From DAISIK01 sp036822055 (GTDB lineage: Bacteria > Verrucomicrobiota > Verrucomicrobiia > Opitutales > Puniceicoccaceae): a stretch of 64,000 nucleotides of DNA. The notes under the pieces were generated by a model. It saw only the letters and a program-made list of their open reading frames with translations, did no database searches and was not told the DNA's origin. The DNA is taken from NCBI GenBank assembly GCA_036822055.1, contig DAISIK010000002.1, forward strand, positions 62,001-126,000, written 5' to 3'. The stretch's first letter is position 1; each line of letters begins with the position of its first letter. Positions 26,221 to 35,205 of the stretch are shown piece by piece. Position numbers and translations under genes: made by a program.

Positions 26221-27522
26221 TTATCCACCGAGCGCAAACAGGGCGCATCCGTGTGGCTCAATAGCCACCTTCACCTCAGCTAACTTTTCAGAGGGCTTTT
26301 CCTTTTCAATTTCCCAAATGTTTCGAACCGTGGCTCGATTCTCCGGCATTCCGAGTTCCCCCATCGTATAGCTCCGCTCCATCCTGGTTTCACCCAGGTT
26401 AAAAATTCCCGCATAGACGATACCACGCTCCCGGCTTGGAGAGACCCAGACGCAGGAATCGCCCTCCCGGTCTTCGCGGCAAACAGCCCCTTCACCCATC
26501 TTCCGAATCTCCTGCAAGCCTCCATGGAGCAGAAGCTCCCGGTCACCTTCACCCATCTCCCGCAAATTACCGCCGATAAACATCGGCGCCCGAAAAAGAG
26601 TCCAGAAGGCAATCATCGTCCTCCGTTCGGTTTCGGTGAAAAAACTTCCTCGCTCTGCTCCCGCTGGTCCTCGCTTCGAGATCCGACCAATCGGTAACAT
26701 ATCCGGATCCGGCCAGCATCCGACCCTCCGATGGTCTTGCCACAAATGACAGAGGCTGAAAGCCCGCTTTAAATCTGCCCAGCGGTCCCAGAAATCCGGG
26801 GACAAGCGCCAGAGTTCCGCGTGGTTAGCCACGTGCTCGGCTGCCTCAAACGGGCAGGCCCCCGGCGATAAACTTAGCGTCATCGGTCGTCCGCACCGCT
26901 GCCGGGCCAGATCGATCATCTCAATCTCGGCTTCGTGGTAAGGAAAAGTCATGTCGTCAACTTTTACATAATCTACTCCCCACTCCGCATAGAGCCGGAA
27001 AAGGCTGTCGTAGTAGGTCTGCCCACCCGGGTGATCGGAGCGGATCCCATACATGTGATTGAGCCAGGAACAGGTGCTTTCCTGGTTAGAAATCTCCCGC
27101 GGACACAACCGGCTCACCTCCCCCGGAAGACCAAAGACCACTGCCTGCCGGGGAATTCCCCGCATCACATGGATGCCAAACTTCAGCCCCATCTGGTGGA
27201 TCTGCTCGGCCAGCGGCCCGAACCCCAAACCTCCCCTCGCCGAGGGAAAACGCTCGACCGCCGGGATCAATCGGTTCTCGAGATCCATTGCCAACAGGGG
27301 AGCATACCCGCTCCCTTGATCTGGGTTGACACATGCCCCGGGGCTCGGATGGGACCAGCAATAATCGACCACCACCGTGTCAAAGCCCGCTCCCATATAA
27401 TCACTCGCCAGAATCTGCGCATTCTCCAGGACCTCAGCCTCAGTCACCGACGAGCCGAAACAATCAAAGGAGTTCCACCCCGCGGGCGGAGTTGGCGCAA
27501 AGTGTGGATGGGTTGCTGACAT
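26221..27522 (-). CDS. Glycoside hydrolase family 27 enzyme (alpha-galactosidase or beta-L-arabinopyranosidase)
   Basis: The protein is 433 aa. The start PPAGWNSFDCFG is the GH27/GH36 clan opening (PPMGWNSW). The nucleophile segment is DYVKVDD with Asp189 at the end of strand 4, and the acid/base segment is WRLSPDFWDRW with Asp243. A beta-sandwich C-terminal domain follows after about residue 330. No signal peptide is visible, so it would act on imported oligosaccharides. It has its own LacI-type operator candidate 47 bp upstream, overlapping the end of the regulator gene. The same motif precedes araB, so an arabinose-releasing activity, known for some GH27 members, is an attractive alternative to alpha-galactosidase. 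Confidence 0.8.
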   Translation of the reverse strand: MSATHPHFAPTPPAGWNSFDCFGSSVTEAEVLENAQILASDYMGAGFDTVVVDYCWSHPSPGACVNPDQGSGYAPLLAMDLENRLIPAVERFPSARGGLGFGPLAEQIHQMGLKFGIHVMRGIPRQAVVFGLPGEVSRLCPREISNQESTCSWLNHMYGIRSDHPGGQTYYDSLFRLYAEWGVDYVKVDDMTFPYHEAEIEMIDLARQRCGRPMTLSLSPGACPFEAAEHVANHAELWRLSPDFWDRWADLKRAFSLCHLWQDHRRVGCWPDPDMLPIGRISKRGPAGAERGSFFTETERRTMIAFWTLFRAPMFIGGNLREMGEGDRELLLHGGLQEIRKMGEGAVCREDREGDSCVWVSPSRERGIVYAGIFNLGETRMERSYTMGELGMPENRATVRNIWEIEKEKPSEKLAEVKVAIEPHGCALFALGG

Positions 27523-27569
27523 CTCAAAAACCCTTTTGCCCTTTTCCCGTCGGGCAAGCTGTCGCCCCT

Positions 27570-27582
27570 GAATATCGTTTCA
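27570..27582 (-). promoter_or_regulatory. Candidate LacI-family operator before the GH27 gene
   Basis: On the minus strand it reads TGAAACGATATTC, extended by A to give TGAA/TTCA ends. It lies 47 bp upstream of the GH27 start and overlaps the stop codon of the LacI-family gene. It matches the sites at 28722 (12 of 13) and 41873 (10 of 13). Confidence 0.5.
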
Positions 27583-28680
27583 ACTTTTCTCCTGTTTCTC
27601 CTTGTTCCCTTTTTCACTGCGATCCAGGAGACTTTTTCCATCTACCCAACGCCCGCTCACCAAAATCCCGAGCGTTGTTTCCGGTAGACCCTGCTCATCC
27701 GCATTGATCTGCTTGATGAGTAACTTGACCGCCGCCGCCGCCACCTCCTCGTGGCGCTGGTCCAAACCACTCACCTGGCGCAGACCGTGCTTCCGCGCAT
27801 CAAATGTGGCAAAGCCAATATCCTCCGGTACCGACCTCCCGCTCTCACCAAGCCAGTCGTAGATCTCGTTAGTGTAGCCAACCACTACGTCCGGTCGACA
27901 CTTCTCAACTGCCTTTAGAAAACCGTCCCGATCACCCTCCCTAAAGAGAATGGGCGGGACGAATTCAGCTCTTCCCGCATTTTTCCAAAAACTCTCAAAT
28001 CCTGCAGAAAATCGATGTTGGGTAATCACATCCAAGTAGCTACTCAGCGCCACCACCGGTCTCTCGTAACCCATTTTATCGAGTTTTTCTGCCACGATCA
28101 TTCCACCTTCATATTGGTCATTCGAGGCAAAGTGAGGTGATGGATCATGAAATCGCCCCCCGAGTCCCACCGTTGCCATGGCCGAGAAATCAAAAGGGAG
28201 CTCCTCCGTCCGGGAAGCCCGCGAAAGCGCCTCCCGCGTCACAGGATCCTGGGGCGCGTGAACCATAACAATGGCTCCGGTTACCCCTTTGGCCTTGAGC
28301 GTCCGCATCAACCGGGATTGCTGCATCTGGTCCGCCGTCGCGAAGTATTGCTCCAGACTATACCCGAGCTTTTCTGCCGCCTCGACCGCCCCCTCATAAA
28401 AACGCCTCATCACCGACTGGGCTTCAAAATCCTCACGGCTCGCACACCAGTTGACGTAGGCTAAATTTCCCTGAAAACTTTGCTCCCGATTGGAACGAAT
28501 CTGCTCCATCAGAGCCGCCACCAGCGGATTGGGCCGGTAGCCGAGATCTTGAGCCACCCGCTGGACTCTCTCCCGAACTTCCAGGCGAACATTTGGGTTT
28601 TTCCTCAACGCCCGCGAGACCGTACTGACCGAGACCCCGGCCGCCGCCGCCACATCGCGGATTTTAACCTTGTTCGACAT
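27580..28680 (-). CDS. LacI-family transcriptional regulator, probably of arabinose-type sugar use
   Basis: The protein is 366 aa from ATG 28680, which places the helix-turn-helix at the very N-terminus as usual: VKIRDVAAAAGVSVSTVSRAL, then the hinge helix YRPNPLVAALM near residue 55. The earlier frame start at 28788 adds 36 residues with no family resemblance. The rest is a periplasmic-binding-protein-like sensor domain that binds a sugar effector. It is divergent from the beta-propeller gene at 28783 and upstream of the GH27 gene. The repeated 13-bp motif links it to both and to araBAD. Confidence 0.9.
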   Translation of the reverse strand: MSNKVKIRDVAAAAGVSVSTVSRALRKNPNVRLEVRERVQRVAQDLGYRPNPLVAALMEQIRSNREQSFQGNLAYVNWCASREDFEAQSVMRRFYEGAVEAAEKLGYSLEQYFATADQMQQSRLMRTLKAKGVTGAIVMVHAPQDPVTREALSRASRTEELPFDFSAMATVGLGGRFHDPSPHFASNDQYEGGMIVAEKLDKMGYERPVVALSSYLDVITQHRFSAGFESFWKNAGRAEFVPPILFREGDRDGFLKAVEKCRPDVVVGYTNEIYDWLGESGRSVPEDIGFATFDARKHGLRQVSGLDQRHEEVAAAAVKLLIKQINADEQGLPETTLGILVSGRWVDGKSLLDRSEKGNKEKQEKS

Positions 28681-28721
28681 CTGCCGGAGGATGGAATCAC
28701 ACGCCCCTCGTGGCAAGGTTA

Positions 28722-28734
28722 TGAAACGATTTTC
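28722..28734 (+). promoter_or_regulatory. Candidate LacI-family operator before the beta-propeller gene
   Basis: TGAAACGATTTTC lies in the divergent gap, 48 bp before the start at 28783, in the same orientation and at nearly the same distance as the copy before the GH27 gene. It could also serve autoregulation of the LacI-family gene. Confidence 0.5.
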
Positions 28735-28782
28735 TCGACTAACCAATCGAAGAAGCATCCCCTCCAAGTATTGTATTAACAG

Positions 28783-30960
28783 ATGCAAAAACCCCGTTTG
28801 CTTGCCGCGTTGTCGCCAATAATACTCCCAGTTGGCATTCTCCTCACCTCAGCATTGCCGTGTTCACTCCCCCAGGCCGGACTCGGAGCCACTCCACCTG
28901 AAACCGATGCCATTCCCATCGGTCAACTCGGAGAGCTTTCGTCGGGTTGGCAACCGGTCGAACTGACCAATGAGGCTCTCCGTGCCAAGGGGGTCCGGAC
29001 TGGCGACGGTGCCCAGTGGTTCCGCTCCATGACCATTGCTCCCTCCGACCCCGATTTCATGATCTGGGGCACCGACGTCGGCGGTCTCTTCCGCTCGCTC
29101 GACGGGGGTCAGAATTGGGAACCAGCCAATGTCGGCTTTCACTCCCGTGGCACCGCCGGAGTCGCTGTCGATCCTCATAATCCCCGGCGGGTTGTTGTCA
29201 TCGCAGCCAATTCAGTTGCTCACCACGCCAACGGTATTTACCTCTCCACCGATCAAGCTGCCTCCTGGTCCCAGGTCCTCAGCTTGAAGATGTCTTCATC
29301 CCAGGATCGAGGGCGCCAGCAGGTCGTCTTTGACCCCTCCTCCTACGATCCGGAAACCGAACGCACCCGAATTGTCTGGTGGTCGCGAATCGCTCAAGAC
29401 CGTGCCGGTTGGGGCACCCCCGATCAAAATCCTGCCCTCTACCGCTCAGAAGACGGGGGAGAGAGCTGGTTCGAAATACCGGAAAGCTCCGTTGCCTCTG
29501 GAGCCCGTCTCGCCGCCCACCCTACCGACGGCAGTCTCTTCGCGGCGACCGAGGATAACCTCCTCCACTCAACTGACCGGGGGAACACCTGGAGGGTCGT
29601 CCTCCCCGGAAACACCACCGGGGTCACCATCAGTAAGGCCGATCCCGACACCATCTGGGCCTCCCAACCTCAGGCCATCCTTGTCTCCCGCGACCGTGGC
29701 CAAACCTGGGCCACCAGCCGCGCTGCCGCCGGCCTTGCTCGTCCTGACGGACGATTCAAAAACATTGCCATCTCTCCAGCTGACCCCTCGCGGATCGTCT
29801 TCTACCAAAAAAATCCGAACTACGACTTTCCTCGTTTCTACTCCCATGATGGTGGTTCCACTTGGAAACGTTCCGAGGTAAAACGCGGCTTCAGCCTGAT
29901 TCCTTCCAACAGCCGGGAGGGCTTCTTCGCCTTCCACCCCACCGATCCAAACATCATCCTCGCTCCCGGAGGAGACTACCCAGCCCTCTCCCGCGACGGC
30001 GGAAAAACCTACTCGTGGTCTGCCAACGGAGTGAACAACCTCCTCGTCGGCGGCTCCTTTCACTTCTCCACTATCGACCCGGATGTCGTTTTCATCGGCT
30101 CTCAGGATTACGGAGCAGTCCTCACCTCCGACGGCGGTCGAAATTGGAGCTATTTCGGCCCCGGCGGCAAGGATTGGGGTGGTTTTAACTACGGTGCCTA
30201 CGCCTCCATTCCCGAAGTTTTGATCGTCGGCGAAGCCGAAAACTGGGGTAGCGCAAAACGGATCAATCGATCTTTCGACCGGGGAAAAACGTGGGTTATC
30301 GATTCCCGCTCAATGGCCTCGGAAACCTACACTTCTTACGGATCTCCACGAAATTCCGATATCCTCTTTGCCTCTCCTTTTCGCTCCATTAACAGCGGCA
30401 TCACCTGGAGCCAGATGGACGGCGCCTCCCACGTGTACACGCACGACCCGATCTCCGGGGACCTCATCGGCATCCTTCGCTCCTCTCAGAGGTCCTCGGG
30501 GGACACCATCGTGCGCTCTGCGGACGACGGAGCCACCTGGCAGCCCCTCTTCACCTCCCGCGGCCCCGTCATCGACCTCGCCTACGACCATCTCAATGAC
30601 AGATATTGGATTGTTGACAATCACCGCCTCCGCCAGTGGTCCGAGGGCGCCTTCCTTCCAGATCCCGCTCTCCCTCACGATCAGGACGGCTATCCGCGGG
30701 TCCGGTCGGTCGCAACCGATCCGGTCGACCCCTCCGTCATCTATGCCGCCGCCAATCGGGATGCCTTTTCCACCAGTGCCGCCGCCTTTCGAAGTCTCGA
30801 CGGAGGCCAGACTTGGGAAAACCTGACCCGCCAACAGCCCCTCGACGGAAAATCGCTGGATGGAGGTCGCGAGGCTCAGTGGGTTCGTGTCCATCCCCGG
30901 ACCCGCGAACCATGGTTTGCCACTGGCTGCTACGGCATCTGGAAGCACAGTGCACCCTGA
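28783..30960 (+). CDS. Secreted GH74-like beta-propeller protein with Asp-box repeats
   Basis: The protein is 725 aa with an N-terminal signal peptide (hydrophobic stretch to about residue 28). At least nine Asp-box motifs (S-x-D-x-G-x-T/S-W) are spread through it: RSLDGGQNW, RSEDGGESW, HSTDRGNTW, VSRDRGQTW, YSHDGGSTW, LSRDGGKTY, SFDRGKTW, RSADDGATW and RSLDGGQTW. The opening GTDVGGLFRSLDGG resembles the TDVGG(A/L)YR segment of GH74 xyloglucan hydrolases, and the length fits two seven-bladed propellers. I cannot assign the catalytic Asp pair with certainty. Co-regulation with GH27 and araB suggests it acts on an arabinose- or galactose-decorated polysaccharide. Confidence 0.72.
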   Translation: MQKPRLLAALSPIILPVGILLTSALPCSLPQAGLGATPPETDAIPIGQLGELSSGWQPVELTNEALRAKGVRTGDGAQWFRSMTIAPSDPDFMIWGTDVGGLFRSLDGGQNWEPANVGFHSRGTAGVAVDPHNPRRVVVIAANSVAHHANGIYLSTDQAASWSQVLSLKMSSSQDRGRQQVVFDPSSYDPETERTRIVWWSRIAQDRAGWGTPDQNPALYRSEDGGESWFEIPESSVASGARLAAHPTDGSLFAATEDNLLHSTDRGNTWRVVLPGNTTGVTISKADPDTIWASQPQAILVSRDRGQTWATSRAAAGLARPDGRFKNIAISPADPSRIVFYQKNPNYDFPRFYSHDGGSTWKRSEVKRGFSLIPSNSREGFFAFHPTDPNIILAPGGDYPALSRDGGKTYSWSANGVNNLLVGGSFHFSTIDPDVVFIGSQDYGAVLTSDGGRNWSYFGPGGKDWGGFNYGAYASIPEVLIVGEAENWGSAKRINRSFDRGKTWVIDSRSMASETYTSYGSPRNSDILFASPFRSINSGITWSQMDGASHVYTHDPISGDLIGILRSSQRSSGDTIVRSADDGATWQPLFTSRGPVIDLAYDHLNDRYWIVDNHRLRQWSEGAFLPDPALPHDQDGYPRVRSVATDPVDPSVIYAAANRDAFSTSAAAFRSLDGGQTWENLTRQQPLDGKSLDGGREAQWVRVHPRTREPWFATGCYGIWKHSAP

Positions 30961-31014
30961 AATTTGCTGCAATTTCCTCCGCTCCTCGCTAGTTATCCCC
31001 CTATTCAACCCCTA

Positions 31015-34000
31015 ATGCCAGCACCTCTTCAGCGGCCCAAACAGAACGGCTTCGCCCTTGTCATCGCCTTGGCGATCATGGCTCTCATTTTGCTGCTCAT
31101 CACCTCTCTGGCCTCGCTGACTCGATTGGAGTCAAACCCGGCCAATTCTGGCTCAGATACCGTTCTCGCCGAACGCAACGCCATCCTCGGTCTCCAGACC
31201 GCCCTCGGCCAGCTCCAGCTCTGGACAGGCCCGGATTCCCGAATAACCGCCCGCAGCGATATCGTCGGGCTTCCATCCAACGCCCGCTACACCGGAGTTT
31301 GGAACTCCTCCACCGGCCTGCCCCTCGATCCCGCCCAGCCCCTTGCCTGGCTCGTTTCAGGGAATGAGGACCCGGACTCCGCTCGGCTCATTGGTCCGGA
31401 TACCGTCTTCCCGGCACCCCCCTTGAGCGCACGCCTCGTTTCTCCGCAAAATCCCGGCGCATCCGACGCCCGCGAGGTTGTCGTTTCCACCCGTCCCATC
31501 CCCGGGCAGGGCCGCTATGCTTACTGGGTCGGGGATGAGGGGGTCAAAGCCCGCATCGACCTTGACTCGGAAAACCCTACCAACGACATCCAGCGCGCAA
31601 CCAGAGATTTCGTCGGCAGCCCCCGTTTTGCCATCGAGTGGCTTGCGAGAGAGGAGGCTGCCCCTCCAGGCAGCCCCGGCACGATCTGGACAGACGCTCT
31701 CTATCCCTACCCACTCGGTCGCCTCGCCTCCCTCAACGCCGTCCATCAAATCCCACTCAACGTCGCCCTCGAAAATCAGACCAGTGCCCTCAAAGCCTCC
31801 TTCGCCAGATTCCACGACCTCACTTCGAACTCCGGCAGCCTCCTTGTCGACACCCGCAGCGGCGGTCTCCGTCAAGATCTCACCCGCATTCTCGACGACG
31901 GAGTCGGTCCCCAAAACGATGAGTCCATCTTTCCACGGGTCGGAGATCTGAAACCCAAACTGCACCAACGCCCACCCACCTGGGGCCGTCTCCGCGACTG
32001 GTGGGGTAAACCAGTCGGCAACACCTCCCTCGTCCCCAGCCTTCCCGGTCCCCAAAACCAGCCTGTCAGCCCCGTCATTATGTGGGGAGAGCTCGGACTT
32101 TCCTTTTTCTACGAGGACCTCAGCCCGGCAGCCAACCCCGGTTCCGGACCATTTCGCCTCCGCTTCCAGGGCTTTCCCAGGCTCGGTCTCTGGAATCCGT
32201 ACTCGACCACCCTCCAGGGCCAAACCTACGAAATTGCATTCAGCAGCTCCAACAATAACCAGAACACCATCCGCTTCGAGAAGGTTTCCGATGGCAGCTT
32301 TGTCCGCCTCTTCGGCTTTTTCGGTTATCGCTTTTCCGCCAATACTGGCTTCGCTGGTCCACCCGTCGGAGTCGGCGGCCGGGAATGGCTCCGCTTTCGG
32401 TTGGAGGTGCCCGACATGGAGCCGGGGCAAGCCCTCGTCTTTTCCCTCGATTCCACTTCCGATACCGCCCTCTTTCAATCCAACACCACCACCCTTGCTC
32501 CCGGTGACTTCCCTGCCCGCTACACCCTCTTCAGCGGAAATTATGAAACCAACCAGGCTCCGGGCTACCGTGCCGTCATCTTCTCTTCCAATATCTCCAA
32601 TAGTGCTCAGGGGCCCTCCTTCACCGGCGGTGAGTTTCAGGCCTACCTCCGGGCCGCCAATCAATCCTTTCCCGGAACACCTGGTCCCGAAAACATCCCC
32701 CCAAATACCCACCAGTTCATCGATCGGATAGGCTTCGGCCAGAGCGGCCTCTTCGGCATCAGCTCTCAAATCTCCTTGGGAAACACCCCCGAACTCGCCC
32801 CCCAGGTCCGCTTCGTCTTCCGCGCCCGGATGGGCAACACCCACCCCGCCCACCCCCAGCGATGGCTCGCCAATGCCAACCCGATCGCCCATCTCTCCAC
32901 CCGCCACTACACCGATGGCGATAGCAACCCTGCCTACACCGGTTTCTTTTTCGACAACTCGATCACTCAGCTTCCCTCCTCCTCAAGTGATGAATTGTCC
33001 ATCTCCTCCGATTTCGAACTGCCCTCCCCGGATACCGCCATCCGCCTCATCGTTCGCGAGCCTCGCCTCCCCGACGTCGGTCTCTACCAGTCGATCGCCC
33101 ACCTTCAACACGCTCCCCTCAGCGATACCGCCCTCGGCCCCCTCAATCCGTTGGGAAACAGTCTCCAAAATCCTCGTATCAGGAATCGCACTACAACCTA
33201 CATAGCTCGAACCAATCCCGAACTCGGGGACCCCATTTACGATAGCTCCTACCTCCTCAACGAGGCCCTCTGGGATCGTTACTTTCTTTCCGGCATCGAA
33301 CCCTCCGAGGTTGATTTTAGCGACCTCGACTCCTACCAACCAGCCAACCGGCGGCTTCATTTTATCGAGTCGAACCTCCCCCGCCAGCCCAGCGACCTTG
33401 AGGACCACCGGCAGGTCGCCTCCCACCTCTTCACCAAGGGTGGCTTTAACCTCAATTCCACCTCCGAGCAAGCTTGGCGCAGCCTCCTCGCCTCTGCCAA
33501 CGGTCTCGCCTATGACCCCGTCAACACCGCCATCCCGGCCAATTCTGAGAACCGCCTGCAAAGCCCTTTTTCCCGCTTTCACCAGCCGCGCGGCGATTCT
33601 ACGGACCCCTGGGGCGGCTTCCGGCAGCTCGATGAAATACAGATTGCCGCCCTCGCCTCCAACATCGTTTCCGAGATCAAGCTACGCGGACCCTTTGACT
33701 CAATCGGAGACTTCGTCAATCGTCGCCTCTCCAACAATCCCACTGGACTCAAGGGCACCCTCCAGGCTGCCCTCGACGCTACCGACCGCTCTCCGACCCT
33801 TGAGCGCCGTATCAACAATCTGCCCCCCTACGATCGCCACGCTGTCGATCAAGGACAGATCCCCTCCGGCAACCAGCTCGACCTCGACGCCTACCGCGGT
33901 CTCGTCGGAGGGGTCAGCGTCCTCCCCATTTCCTCCCGCAATGCCTTCGGCCCCGGCTACCTGACCCAGGCCGACCTCCTCTCCCGCATCGGTTCAACCC

Positions 34001-34233
34001 TCTCAGCTCGATCCGATACCTTCCTCATCCGAGCCTACGGTAATGCCGCCGACCCCGCTTCCGGGGAAATTGTCGCCCAGGCCTGGTGCGAAGCCATCGT
34101 TCAACGCCTGCCTCAATACATTGACCCCTCCATCACTCCCGAACAGGCTCCTCTACCTGGATCCTTAAACCAGAAACTCGGTCGTCGATACTCCATCGTC
34201 TCCTTCCGCTGGCTGCAAGAAAACGAGATCTGA
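31015..34233 (+). CDS. PilX-like giant pilin-type membrane protein of Verrucomicrobia
   Basis: The protein is about 1,072 aa. From ATG 31015 it has a short basic leader ending in PKQNG, followed by the hydrophobic helix FALVIALAIMALILLLITSLASL. This is the arrangement of type IV pilin or pseudopilin precursors (cleavage after Gly). The large exported body begins ERNAILGLQTALGQLQLWTGPDSRITA and ends GRRYSIVSFRWLQENEI, both of which I associate with a recurrent family in this phylum related to PilX or the Verru_Chthon cassette proteins. Function is unknown; export by a type II/IV machinery is likely. A second secreted protein follows 20 bp downstream. Confidence 0.65.
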   Translation: MPAPLQRPKQNGFALVIALAIMALILLLITSLASLTRLESNPANSGSDTVLAERNAILGLQTALGQLQLWTGPDSRITARSDIVGLPSNARYTGVWNSSTGLPLDPAQPLAWLVSGNEDPDSARLIGPDTVFPAPPLSARLVSPQNPGASDAREVVVSTRPIPGQGRYAYWVGDEGVKARIDLDSENPTNDIQRATRDFVGSPRFAIEWLAREEAAPPGSPGTIWTDALYPYPLGRLASLNAVHQIPLNVALENQTSALKASFARFHDLTSNSGSLLVDTRSGGLRQDLTRILDDGVGPQNDESIFPRVGDLKPKLHQRPPTWGRLRDWWGKPVGNTSLVPSLPGPQNQPVSPVIMWGELGLSFFYEDLSPAANPGSGPFRLRFQGFPRLGLWNPYSTTLQGQTYEIAFSSSNNNQNTIRFEKVSDGSFVRLFGFFGYRFSANTGFAGPPVGVGGREWLRFRLEVPDMEPGQALVFSLDSTSDTALFQSNTTTLAPGDFPARYTLFSGNYETNQAPGYRAVIFSSNISNSAQGPSFTGGEFQAYLRAANQSFPGTPGPENIPPNTHQFIDRIGFGQSGLFGISSQISLGNTPELAPQVRFVFRARMGNTHPAHPQRWLANANPIAHLSTRHYTDGDSNPAYTGFFFDNSITQLPSSSSDELSISSDFELPSPDTAIRLIVREPRLPDVGLYQSIAHLQHAPLSDTALGPLNPLGNSLQNPRIRNRTTTYIARTNPELGDPIYDSSYLLNEALWDRYFLSGIEPSEVDFSDLDSYQPANRRLHFIESNLPRQPSDLEDHRQVASHLFTKGGFNLNSTSEQAWRSLLASANGLAYDPVNTAIPANSENRLQSPFSRFHQPRGDSTDPWGGFRQLDEIQIAALASNIVSEIKLRGPFDSIGDFVNRRLSNNPTGLKGTLQAALDATDRSPTLERRINNLPPYDRHAVDQGQIPSGNQLDLDAYRGLVGGVSVLPISSRNAFGPGYLTQADLLSRIGSTLSARSDTFLIRAYGNAADPASGEIVAQAWCEAIVQRLPQYIDPSITPEQAPLPGSLNQKLGRRYSIVSFRWLQENEI

Positions 34234-34253
34234 TCAGGCCATCCCATCCCCCC

Positions 34254-35030
34254 ATGAAAACTCATTCCCTCCTTGCCCTTCTCCTTGCTCTATCCCCTGC
34301 CCTCCGACCGGTTCTCAGCGCTCAATCGCCCGAACCCGCCGAACAAAGCTTTGAATTGCGCCTTCTCGCCTGGACACCCATTAAACCAAACCTCACCTTT
34401 CACAACGGCGGTGAGGTAAGGCCCCTCTACCTCTCCACCAACCGCTTTGACTTACACGAGTTCAAGGAGCGGCCCAAACGCGTCGAGATCCACACCACCT
34501 TCACCGATGCAGAGGGAAACACCCTGGAAACCGTCTACGCCGCTGCCGATTGGCCCGCCGATAGCAAAGACATCATCGGCTTCCTCCAGCCAAACCCGGA
34601 TACCGAGGGCCAACTGTTCCCCTCCGGACAAGTATTGCTCTTCCGCGATAAAACGGGTCTCCACCCCGAGCACACCATCCGCTTCATCAATTTCACTCCA
34701 GTAGTCCTCGCCATTCGGGGCGGTCAGGATAAAACGACTCTCCGACCCCAGGAGGACCTCATCGTCCCCTTTGATCCCTCCACCGGCCGGGTTCGCCTCG
34801 ATATCCTCGCCCAGGAGCACGAGTCTGGCGAATGGCGGCAACTCATGAATGCCAACATTCCTACCGGGAAAGATCGTCGAGCCTTTGCCTTTATCCGCCG
34901 ACCCGCCAATCCGGAACCCAATCAACCCGTCCCCAAAGCCGGACTCACCGTCATTCTTGAGCGCAGTAAAGAGGCCCTCGCTCGCCCCCGAGCACCCCTC
35001 CCGATCAGCGAAGACCCCGACGCCATTTAG
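34254..35030 (+). CDS. Secreted protein of unknown function paired with the PilX-like gene
   Basis: The protein is 258 aa with a clear signal peptide (HSLLALLLALSPALRPVLSA, cleavage near Gln24). The mature part is predicted to be beta-rich. A first half starts FELRLLAWTPIKPNLTFHNGG, and a second half with INFTPVVLAIRGGQDKTTLRPQEDLIV reads like two related beta-sandwich units. No catalytic motif is present. The 20-bp spacing to the PilX-like gene indicates one transcript and probably a shared surface structure. Confidence 0.65.
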   Translation: MKTHSLLALLLALSPALRPVLSAQSPEPAEQSFELRLLAWTPIKPNLTFHNGGEVRPLYLSTNRFDLHEFKERPKRVEIHTTFTDAEGNTLETVYAAADWPADSKDIIGFLQPNPDTEGQLFPSGQVLLFRDKTGLHPEHTIRFINFTPVVLAIRGGQDKTTLRPQEDLIVPFDPSTGRVRLDILAQEHESGEWRQLMNANIPTGKDRRAFAFIRRPANPEPNQPVPKAGLTVILERSKEALARPRAPLPISEDPDAI

Positions 35031-35205
35031 GCCCCCACCATCGTCCTCAAGTTCGGGTTGCCAAGCTGGGACCGTTCCCAGCGTTCTAGCCAAGTCTCGC
35101 CCCTTTCCCACCCCAACCCCCGGAGATTGATCCTCCCGAACCTACCCGCTGCGGTCGCCGCCCGACCCTAAAAGTCTTGAATTCCCCTTTTTTATAAATC
35201 AATTT

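Noticed and set aside
31357..32907. 516-codon minus-strand open frame inside the PilX-like gene
   Set aside because: Same composition artefact. The plus-strand protein has the signal sequence and family ends.
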